Of a DNA stretch of 13,719 nucleotides, positions 1 through 7,130 are shown piece after piece; positions within the stretch are counted from its first letter, which is position 1; each line of letters begins with the position of its first letter. Made by a program: the position numbers and the translations under genes. The stretch is taken from assembly GCA_030448225.1 (NCBI GenBank), contig JAUJNJ010000118.1, positions 1 through 13,719 of the forward strand, given 5' to 3'. Source of the DNA: Phycisphaerae bacterium (lineage in GTDB: Bacteria; Planctomycetota; Phycisphaerae; Tepidisphaerales; Tepidisphaeraceae). The notes under the pieces are model-generated. The model was not told where the DNA came from, did no database searches, and worked only from the letters and a program-made list of their open reading frames with translations.

Positions 1-1
1 C

Positions 2-430
2 GTCGCGCCCGACGTGCTGCGACTGGAGTCCGGCGGCGACAACCTCGCCGCCCATTTCAGCCGGGAACTCGCGGATTTCACCGTCTACGTGATCGACGTG
101 GCGGGGGGCGACAAGGTCCCGCGCAAGGGCGGGCCTGGCATCACGCAGTCGGACCTGCTCGTGATCAACAAGACCGACCTCGCGCCCGCCGTCGGGGCGG
201 ACCTCGCCGTGATGGACCGCGACGCGCGGCGGATGCGCGGCGACGGGCCGGTCGTCTTCGCGCAGGTGAAGCACGGGCCCGGCGTCGACGCGATCGTCGA
301 TCACGTCCTGGCGGCGTGGCGGGCGGCGGCAGGGGAAACGCGGACCGCGGCGGCCGGGGCGGTCGCGTCGGCGGCGAACGCGCCGCGCGGCGGCGAGTCG
401 TTGGGATTTCAACAGTCGCACGGCGACTGA
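2..430 (+). CDS. ureG: Urease accessory GTPase UreG, 3' part (5' end outside window)
   Basis: UreG is the SIMIBI-class GTPase that, with UreD, UreF and UreE, drives nickel delivery into the urease active site in the cytoplasm. The frame is open from base 2 to the TGA at 428-430 and enters from the left edge, so the N-terminal P-loop is not visible. Family signatures seen are [32 protein letters not shown] and [13 protein letters not shown]. The last contains the guanine-specificity motif NKTD at 167-178. Next come [17 protein letters not shown] and a run typical of the UreG C-terminus. After AAWRAAAGE there is an Ala/Arg-rich tail of about 34 residues that I do not recognise as part of UreG. 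It could be a lineage extension or the result of an indel near 340. The identification is secure; the 3' end is less so. Confidence 0.95.
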   Translation, partial: VAPDVLRLESGGDNLAAHFSRELADFTVYVIDVAGGDKVPRKGGPGITQSDLLVINKTDLAPAVGADLAVMDRDARRMRGDGPVVFAQVKHGPGVDAIVDHVLAAWRAAAGETRTAAAGAVASAANAPRGGESLGFQQSHGD

Positions 431-525
431 CGCCGAAACGCGCAGCTCCGGGGGCCGCCGTACCGGTCTGCACAACTTCTAATCGCCGCCGCGGCGTTCT
501 CCCGGGGAAATCGGGCCAAATCGGC

Positions 526-542
526 TTGGCACAACGTTTGTA
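526..542 (+). promoter_or_regulatory. Sigma-54 (RpoN) type -24/-12 promoter
   Basis: The sequence TTGGCAC-AACGT-TTGTA matches the consensus YTGGCAC-N5-TTGCW at every consensus position except T for C in the -12 GC dinucleotide. GG lies at 528-529 and the -12 element at 540-541, giving the required 12-base spacing. Transcription would start near 553, leaving a leader of about 158 bases before the ATG at 711. Sigma-54 promoters with NtrC-type activators commonly control urea and ammonium genes, which fits this cluster. I found no clear NtrC-type enhancer palindrome in the short upstream stretch, so the activator is unknown. Confidence 0.6.
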
Positions 543-584
543 AATGGAGCGGCGGGCATACGGGCCATCGCAGCACGGGCAACT

Positions 585-640
585 GAACCGATCGGCGCCG
601 ACCCTGCATTGCGCGGCGTCGCGGGTCCGAACCGATCGGC
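585..640. repeat. Two copies of GAACCGATCGGC in the leader, possible operator pair
   Basis: The 12-mer GAACCGATCGGC occurs at 585-596 and again at 629-640, 44 bases apart. Each copy contains the perfect palindrome CCGATCGG. Both lie between the predicted sigma-54 start site and the start codon at 711. A related inverse copy (GCCGATCGGT) sits at 10458-10467, between the Shine-Dalgarno sequence and the ATG of ureAB. Binding by a regulator is inferred; chance is possible in such GC-rich DNA. Confidence 0.35.
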
Positions 641-710
641 ACGCCCGCCGTCCGCGCCCGGACCGCCCGGCCAACCACCGCACCTCTCGTAGAAAGGGAA
701 GGACCATCTC

Positions 711-1679
711 ATGATTCGACGTTCCACGCTCCTCGCGCTCGCCGCCGCCGCCGCCCTCGCGCCCGCGCTGGCCTTCGCGCAACCCGCCCCCGAGGCGGAC
801 CCCGGCCAGCCGCGGGAGGTCGAGCCGCCAGCGGCCGAGCCGGCGAACTCGCTCAACGTCAACGGCGCGTTCACCAACACGCTCACGACCGCGTACATCA
901 CGCGCGGCGTGCTGCTGGAGAACCAGGGGATCATCTACCAGAACGTCGGGGAGCTCTACTTCAAGCTGGTCGACGAGCCCGACGCGGGGCTGAGCAAGGT
1001 CACCGCGATCGCGGGCTTCTTCAACAGCATCCACGACCAGAAGACCGACGCCGGCCTGGCCGAGGTCGACCCGGTGACCGGCGAGCCGGCCAGCCGCACC
1101 ACGGTGCGCAACTGGTACGAGTTCGACTTCTGGGGCGGCTTCAGCTTCGACTTCGCGAAGAACTTCAACGCCACGGTCCTGTACCAGGAGTTCCACAGCC
1201 CCAACGGCGGCTTCAACCGCAACCAGAACGTGCAGCTGAAGCTCAGCTACAACGACGCCGACCTGTGGGGCGACGACGGCAAGTTCGCGCTCAAGCCGTA
1301 CGGCATCCTGTTCTGGGAGCTCGACGGCAAGGCCGGCACGGGCCCGGACGAGGGGCAGTACCTCGAGCTCGGCGTGGGGCCCAGCTTCGCGCTGACCGAG
1401 GAGGGGGACTACCCGCTGACGCTGTCGATCCCGATCTCGGTCGGCCTGGGCTTCAGCGACTTCTACGAGGAGGACGAGCTGTTCGGCTACGCCTCGGCCG
1501 GCGCGGTGCTGAGCGTCCCGCTCGCGTTCATCCCCGCCAGCTACGGCGCGTGGACCGCGAGCGTCGGCGGCTACTACTACCACTACGGCGACGGCGTCGA
1601 CGACTTCAACCCGGCCGCCGGCGGCACCGACGACGACGGGATCTTCGTCGGCACGGTCGGCGTCGGCCTCGCGTTCTGA
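711..1679 (+). CDS. Predicted outer-membrane beta-barrel (porin-like) protein
   Basis: This 322-residue protein probably forms an outer-membrane channel. The ATG at 711 is preceded by AAAGGGAAGGA at 693-703. Residues 1-23 are a signal peptide (MIRR, Ala/Leu core, AFA cut site). Residues 24-46 form a Pro/Glu-rich linker. The rest alternates aromatic and polar residues in barrel style (TTAYITRGVLLENQGIIYQN, YGILFWELDG, GGYYYHYG), with Asp/Gly-rich turns, and it ends in Phe after VGTVGVGLA, the usual terminal signature of outer-membrane barrels. The N-terminal strand pattern with an early TxxYxxRG resembles TorF-type putative porins, but I cannot assign a family firmly. It sits directly before urtA and behind the sigma-54-like promoter. 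FmdC of Methylophilus, a regulated porin for short amides and urea encoded beside an Urt-like transporter, is a functional precedent. The role in urea entry is inferred. Confidence 0.75.
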   Translation: MIRRSTLLALAAAAALAPALAFAQPAPEADPGQPREVEPPAAEPANSLNVNGAFTNTLTTAYITRGVLLENQGIIYQNVGELYFKLVDEPDAGLSKVTAIAGFFNSIHDQKTDAGLAEVDPVTGEPASRTTVRNWYEFDFWGGFSFDFAKNFNATVLYQEFHSPNGGFNRNQNVQLKLSYNDADLWGDDGKFALKPYGILFWELDGKAGTGPDEGQYLELGVGPSFALTEEGDYPLTLSIPISVGLGFSDFYEEDELFGYASAGAVLSVPLAFIPASYGAWTASVGGYYYHYGDGVDDFNPAAGGTDDDGIFVGTVGVGLAF

Positions 1680-1693
1680 GGTCGCGCCGACGA

Positions 1694-1878
1694 GTTGAAC
1701 CACGGAGTCACGGGAGACACGGAGGTAGGAGGAGAAGACGAAGATGGAGGATGGAAGATTGCGGATGGAGGAAGACAGGCGTGCGCGGTCCTAGCCGCCT
1801 TTCGCCACCTTCCATCCTCCGTGTTCCATCCTCGCACGCTCTTCCGACCTCCGTGTCTCCGTGCCTCCGTGGTTCAAC
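1694..1878. repeat. 185-base imperfect palindrome, MITE-like dispersed element
   Basis: The left end (1694-1726) and right end (1847-1878) are near-perfect inverted repeats. They start GTTGAACCACGGAG, end AGACACGGAGGT, and differ by one mismatch and one extra G. Inside, GGAGGATGGAAG at 1746-1757 pairs exactly with CTTCCATCCTCC at 1809-1820, around almost the same centre (about 1783-1786), so the whole unit is one long palindrome. It has no coding signal; the frames crossing it lack any gene-like sequence. The CACGGAG-type arms recall non-autonomous palindromic repeats that I associate with environmental genomes of this kind. It fills most of the gap between the porin-like gene and urtA. Confidence 0.7.
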
Positions 1879-1967
1879 CTCCTTTTCCAAAACGGAACGT
1901 CTCCCCCGGTCGGGGCGGACGACACGAGAACCAGCACAAGAACCACACGCCTTCAAGGAGGCCGCAC

Positions 1968-3336
1968 ATGAAAAAGTTCGCACGGAAGATCGCCACGCTC
2001 GCCCTGGCCTGTCTCGCGCTGCCGGCCGCCGCCGCGCACGCGGCGGACACGGTGAAGGTCGGCGTCCTGCACTCGCTGACCGGCACGATGGCGATCTCGG
2101 AGACCAGCCTCCGCGACGTCGTGCTGATGGCCGTCGACGAGATCAACGGCGGCGGCGGGGTGAAGGTCGGCGGCAAGTCGTACCTGATCGAGCCGGTCGT
2201 CGTCGACCCCGCGTCGAACTGGCCGCTGTTCGCCGAGAAGGCCAAGCAACTCATCGTCGAGGAGAAGGTCGCCGTCACGTTCGGCTGCTGGACGTCGGTG
2301 AGCCGCAAGAGCGTGCTGCCGGTGTTCGAGGCGAAGTACGGCCCGCAGGAGAACCCCTACGGCGGCGGGCTGCTGTTCTACCCCGTGCAGTACGAGGGGG
2401 AGGAGCAGAGCTACAACGTCTTCTACACGGGTGCGAGCCCGAACCAGCAGTTGATCCCCGCCGCCGAGTACCTCATGAGCGAGGACGGGGGCGAAGAAGA
2501 AGTTCTATCTGCTCGGCACCGACTACGTCTTCCCCCGCACGGCCAACAAGGTGCTCAAGGCGTTCCTGATCAAGAAGGGCGTCCCGGAGGCGAACATCGC
2601 CGAGGAGTACACGAAGTTCGGCCACAGCGACTACCAGGCGATCGTCGGCAAGATCAAGGACTTCGCCAAGGACGGCGACGCGTGCGTCCTGTCCACGATC
2701 AACGGCGACAGTAACGTGCCGTTCTACACCGAGTTCGCCAACCAGGGCCTCACGGCCGACACGTGCCCGATCATGGCGTTCAGCGTCGCCGAGGACGAGC
2801 TGCGCTCGATGCAGACCGAGAAGCTCGTCGGCCACCTCGCGGCGTGGAACTACTTCCAGTCGATCGACACGCCGCAGAACGCGAAGTTCGTCGCCGCGTT
2901 CAAGAAGTACTGCAAGGAGATGAACCTCCCCGGCGGCGAGAACCGCGTGACCGACGACCCGATCGAGGCGGCCTACTTCGGCGTCTACGTCTGGAAGAAC
3001 GCGGTGGAGAAGGCCGGCACGTTCGACATCGACAAGGTGATCCCCAAGGTGCTCGGCCAGGAGTTCGACGCGCCGGGCGGCAAGAAGAAGATGGACGAGC
3101 TGAACCACCACACCTTCAAGCCGGTGCTGATCGGCTCGATCCGCGCGCCGACGGGCAGTTCGACATCGTCACGCAGACGGACCTCGTCAAGCCCGACTCG
3201 TACAAGCGCGTACCTCCACACGCCCGAGGAGATCAAGAAGCTGACCGCGCGAAATGACGCTGCGTCCTCGCCCCTGCGCGCGACCGGGGGACGCGCGACC
3301 GGGGATCGTCGCGCGCCGTACGGCGAGGTGGGATAG
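1968..3336 (+). CDS. urtA: Urea ABC transporter substrate-binding protein UrtA (frameshifted)
   Basis: UrtA binds urea in the periplasm and hands it to UrtBC. The start is ATG at 1968, six bases after AAGGAGG. Residues 1-25 are a signal peptide (MKKFARK, hydrophobic core, AHA cut). Family signatures follow: [114 protein letters not shown] and VLIGSI. The reading frame changes at about 2487-2491 (G5 run), about 3142-3148 (GCGCGC) and about 3207-3210. The C-terminal part reads [19 protein letters not shown], then [14 protein letters not shown]. In the last frame the stop is at 3334-3336 and the final codons lie in repeat DNA. A TGA at 3255-3257 in another frame may be the true end. All conserved blocks survive, so sequence error is likelier than decay. 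Confidence 0.9.
3277..3304. repeat. Two-copy tandem direct repeat CGCGCGACCGGGG
   Basis: CGCGCGACCGGGG occurs at 3277-3289 and 3292-3304 with a 15-base period. It lies just past the likely end of urtA and starts the repeat cluster in the urtA-urtB gap. Confidence 0.5.
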
Positions 3337-3339
3337 TGG

Positions 3340-3356
3340 ATCGTCGAATCGACGAT
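3340..3356. repeat. 17-base palindrome ATCGTCGA-A-TCGACGAT
   Basis: Two perfect 8-base arms surround a single base. As RNA this would form a 7-bp stem with a 3-base loop, followed by only three T residues, so it is a poor Rho-independent terminator. It could be a protein-binding site or part of the adjacent dispersed repeat. Confidence 0.45.
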
Positions 3357-3360
3357 TTCC

Positions 3361-3404
3361 TCCCCTCACCGCCGTACTTGGCGAAGAGGGCAGGGGTGAG
3401 GGGA
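3361..3404. repeat. Dispersed palindromic repeat with 10-bp arms between urtA and urtB
   Basis: TCCCCTCACC at 3361-3370 pairs perfectly with GGTGAGGGGA at 3395-3404 across a 24-base loop. One reverse-strand frame through the unit reads LTPALFAKYGGEG, close to a pattern (LTPxLSxxYGGEG) that I associate with spurious translations of a widespread intergenic repeat. That association is from memory and untested here. Confidence 0.55.
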
Positions 3405-3486
3405 TCCTGCCGCGACGAGCCGTCAGGTTTTGAAACATCTCCCCCCGAGTGCGGGCGGAGAGTGGTTCCAAGAGTGAGGGTGTCCG

Positions 3487-5665
3487 ATGTGCCGTAAACC
3501 GACGCCCGGCCGCCGCGTCGCCGCGGTCGTCCTGCTGCTCCTGGCGGCGGGGGTGACATCGCTCTCGTTCGCACGGGTCGGCGGCGACGCGCCCGCTGCG
3601 GACGCGCCGCGCCGGCGCGCCCACTTCCCCGGCGGCCGTCGAGCCAGTGCCTCCCGAGATCATCGACGCATTGAAAGGGCTGAAAGCTCCCGCCGAACCC
3701 GCCCGGCGAAAGGTGTACGCGCTTATCGAAGAAAAGGCGACGCCCGCCTCATCCCCGCCCTCAAGGCGTTCGCCGGCGGCACGCTCCAACTCCGCGACGA
3801 CAAGCTCGTCTTCTACGGCCCGCCGAAGGAACTGCCCGACCGCCGCGTCTACCCGCTCTACGACGCCGTCACGGCCGAGCCGTTGAAGGACGCGACCGGG
3901 AAACCGATCGAGGACGACAAGCTGAACCTCTCCGCCGCGTTCCGCAAGCCGCTCACCGCCAGCTGCCCGCGACGCGGTGATGAAGCTCATCGCGACGCTC
4001 TCGCTCCTCCGCCCGACCCGCAGACGCGCGTCACGAGCATCCGCGAGGCCGGCGAGCGCGCGGCCCGCGTCTTTGTCGATCCCGAGGACGGCAGCGCGTC
4101 CTCGCCCAGTGGGGCGCGGGCGAAGACGGCGATCAGCAAGTACCTCGAGTCGAATAAATCCGCACCGGCCGCCGACGCGCTGCACGCGGCCCTGGCGGCA
4201 ATCGACGCGGGCACTGCGGACAAGGCCGTGAAGCTCACCGACCCCGCCCCCCGGCGAGGCCGCCTTGACGAAGACCGTGGCGGCGCTGACGGCGGCCCAG
4301 ACGGCGCTGAAGGCGACCACCCCGGCGACGACGCAGCCGTCCGAGAACACGCCCGGCGCGACCGACGCCGTGGACGTCGGCGAGGCCATCACGGTCGCGC
4401 GCTCACGTCCTCCGCGAGTTACCGCGGCACGCTCGACGAACGAAAGAAACGGCTCGACGAACTGCCGCGGCTACGCCGCCGCCCTCAAGCGGCAGGTCGA
4501 CGCCGGCGCGGGGCCGGCGTTCACGCCCGCCCTCCGCGAGGCCACCGCGAGCCTCGACGTCGTCCTCGGCGACGCCGCCGCCCGCGCGGTCGCGGTCAAG
4601 ACGCTCGGCGAACTGTCCACCGGCCGGGCGACCAACATGCTCCGCAAGGTCGCCGACGCCGCCCGCCGGGTCGGCGACGACGCGCTGCTGGCGGCCGTCG
4701 CTCCCGCGCTAAAGGAGGCTCAGGGGTACCAGTCGCGCATCCGCTTCGCGAAGCAGACGTTCGCCGGGCTGTCCGACGGCAGCATCCTGGTCCTGCTCGC
4801 GCTGGGGCTGTCGATCATTTTCGGCCTGATGGGCGTCATCAACATGGCGCACGGCGAGTTCATGATGGTCGGCGCGTTCACGACATACGTCGTCAGCGAA
4901 CTGTTCAAGACGCACCTGCCGAACTGGTTCGACTACTACCCGATCGCGGCCGTGCCGGCGGCGTTTCTCGTCGCGGCGCTCGTCGGGCTGCTCGTCGAGA
5001 CGACGATCGTCCGCCACCTCTACGGCCGACCGCTGGAGACGCTCCTGGCGACGTGGGGCGTGGGGCTGATCCTCATCCAGTCGGTGCGGATCATCTTCGG
5101 CGACACGCTGAGCGTCACCGCGCCGCGGTGGATGACCGGGTCGTTCGAGGTCGTGACGGACCTGGACCTGCCGTGGAACCGCATCTACATCTCGGTCTAC
5201 TGCGCGATCTGCATCGCCGCCGTGTGGTTCCTCGTGAACCGCACGAAGCTCGGCCTGCTGCTCCGCGCCACGACGCAGAACCGCGAGATGGCCGGCGCGC
5301 TCGGCGTGAGCACCCGCCGGATCGACGCCGTCACGTTCTCGGTGGGCGCGGGCCTCGCCGGTTTGGCCGGCGTGGCGGTGCCGCTCTACAACAAGATCAA
5401 CCCGCAGATCGGCACGGAATACATCGTCGAGAGCTTCATGGTCGTCGTCGTCGGCGGCGTGGGGAAACTTGCCGGCGCGATCTGGGCGGGCTTCGGGCTC
5501 GGGTTCATCCGCCAGTACCTCGAGCCGGCGCTGCAGTACGTGCCGGCGTTCGATTCCAGCGCGTCGGTCGTGAGCCAGGTGATCGTGCTGGCGCTCGTGG
5601 TCGCGTTCCTGCAGTGGCGGCCCGCGGGGCTGTTCCCGCCGAAGGGGAGGCTCGCCGATGCTTAG
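3487..5665 (+). CDS. urtB: Urea ABC transporter permease UrtB (N-terminal half heavily frameshifted)
   Basis: UrtB is one of the two inner-membrane permeases of the urea importer. The start is ATG at 3487, seven bases after GAGG, followed by a signal-like segment (RVAAVVLLLLAAGVTSLSFA). The UrtB-specific N-terminal region is readable only piecewise: PPEIIDALKGLKAPAEPARR, RLIPALKAFAGGTLQLRDDK, VYPLYDAVTAEPLKDATGKP, VMKLIATLSLLRP and KTAISKYLESNKS. The frame changes near 3610, 3738, 3965, 4015, 4247-4252 (C6 run), 4400-4420 and 4465, and possibly near 4095-4120. From about 4470 to the TAG at 5663-5665 it is clean and encodes a LivH-like permease with several membrane segments: GLMGVINMAHGEFMMVGAF, LLATWGVGLILIQ, LRATTQNREMAGALGV and VVVGGVGKLAGAIWAGFGLG. 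The total length suits UrtB. The stop overlaps the urtC start by 8 bases, so translation is probably coupled. Confidence 0.9.
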
Positions 5666-7130
5666 CATGAGCTACGCGTCGCCGCCGCCGTCCGCGTCGC
5701 CCGCCGCGGAGGGCGCGCGCCGGTCCTCGCCGTCCGCCGACCGGCGGCGGCTCGACCTGCCGCCGGGCGGTCGCACGCCCCTGCGCGGCGACGTGGCGGT
5801 GAGCCGCCTGCGCGTGCTGATGGTCGTCGCGTCGCTGGCGTTGTTCTTCGTCGCGGTGCCGGCGCTGAACCTCGCGGGCGCCGTGCCGGACTACAAGGTG
5901 AACTTCCTCGGCAAGTACCTCTGCTTCGCGATCGTGGCGCTCGGCATCGACCTGATCTGGGGCTACACCGGCTTGCTCTCGCTCTGCCAGGCGCTGTTCT
6001 TCTGCCTCGGCGGGTACGCGATGGCGATGCACCTCAGCCTCCCCGAGGGCGGCGGGGTCTACGAGGTGCCGCAGTTCCTGTCGTACGTCTACTACGGCCA
6101 CGACAACCCGCTGCCGCCGTTCTGGCGGCCGTTCCGGTCGTTCGCGTTCGCGCTGGCGGCGGGGGTGTTCGTGCCGGCGCTGGTGGCGTCGGTCTTCGGG
6201 TTCTTCATCTTCCGCAGCCGCGTGCGCGGCGTGTACTTCTCGATCATCACGCAGGCCGTCGCCTGGGGCTCGTGGCTGCTGATCAGCCGCCACGAGATGC
6301 TGCTCGGTGGCACGAACGGGCTGACGAACTTCTCCAAGGCGTTCACGTCGCAGCGAAGCTGGATCCTGGGCCTCTACCTGCTGACGGCCGCGTCGGTCTT
6401 GCTGGCGTACCTGCTGTGCCGCTGGGTGGTGAAATCGCGCCTCGGGCGGGTTCTGGTGGCGGTGCGCGATCGCGAGTCGCGCCTGTACTTCGCGGGGTAC
6501 CAGCCGTACGCGTTCAAGGTATTCGCCTTCGCGGTCGGCGCGATCCTGGCGGGCGTGGGCGGGATGCTCTACGCGCCGCAGGTCGGGATCATCACGCCGC
6601 AGAACATGGACGTGCCCGCGTCGATCACGATGGTCGTGTGGGTCGCGCTCGGCGGGCGCGGGCGACTGTGGGGCGCGATCTACGGGTGCCTCATCGCGAA
6701 CTACACGTACGCGGCCCTCACGAGCGACATGCCCGCCATCTGGCCGTTCGTGCAGGGCGCGATGTTCCTGGCCGTCGTGCTCTTCTTCCCCGACGGCTTC
6801 GTCGGCCTGTGGGACCAGGTCGAGGAGAAGCTCCGCTCCGGCGCCGGATTCCTGCCGGTGGCGGCGGTCGCGCTGCCCGTGTTGCTGCTGGCGGCTTACG
6901 TGATGGCCGAGCGCTGGGCCTTCATGCCGCGGGCGTTCCAGCAGGTGATCTTCCGGATCGACCGCGTCGGGCCGGTTCAACTGAAATATCTCCTGCTGGT
7001 CGCGACGCTGGTGGCGGCCGGCGTCTACGGCGCGATCGCCAAGCGCCGGCACCGAGCCGCCGCGGCCGACGCGACCGAGGCCGGCGTCGACCTGCCTGAG
7101 CGCGCCCCCGGCAACGGAAGGGGGCGCGCG
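5658..7130 (+). CDS. urtC: Urea ABC transporter permease UrtC; no stop before urtD
   Basis: UrtC is the second inner-membrane permease (LivM-like). The ATG at 5658 follows GAAGGGGAGG (5641-5650) at ideal spacing and overlaps the urtB stop. A basic, Pro-rich N-terminus of about 50 residues precedes the first membrane segment. Family signatures are FAIVALGIDLIWGYTGLLSL, CLGGYAMAMHL, RGVYFSIITQAVAWG, GGTNGLTNF, VAVRDRESRLYFAGYQPYAF, GGMLYAPQVGIITPQNMD and VVWVALGGRGRLWGAIYG. The usual C-terminal block FFPDGFVGLWDQ ends near residue 383. About 100 further residues follow, with two more hydrophobic stretches (LPVAAVALPVLLLAAYVM and KYLLLVATLVAAGVYGAI) and a basic tail. No stop occurs in frame before the urtD ATG at 7131, so as written urtC reads into urtD. 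One extra base in the C5 or G5 run of the 7100-7129 hairpin would explain this and place the stop at TGA 7132-7134. Confidence 0.92.
7100..7129 (+). promoter_or_regulatory. Perfect 10-bp GC hairpin at the urtC/urtD junction
   Basis: GCGCGCCCCC (7100-7109) pairs with GGGGGCGCGC (7120-7129) around the loop GGCAACGGAA. The hairpin ends one base before the urtD ATG and contains the only plausible ribosome-binding site for urtD (GGAAGGGGG at 7116-7124). In RNA it would mask that site unless opened by ribosomes finishing urtC. No U-tract follows, so it is not an intrinsic terminator. Confidence 0.6.

Noticed and set aside
462..481. NtrC enhancer upstream of the sigma-54 site
   Set aside because: Only a loose half-site (CTGCAC) is present; no GCACC-N5-GGTGC palindrome.
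165..1703. Long minus-strand open frame of about 512 codons opposite ureG and the porin-like gene
   Set aside because: Its composition is Arg/Val/Ala repeats typical of antisense reading in GC-rich DNA; it overlaps two well-supported genes and has no recognisable domain.
3487..5670. Single 727-codon plus-strand frame across urtB
   Set aside because: It stays open, but after about 4465 it is Arg-rich nonsense while the real permease is in another frame ending at 5665.
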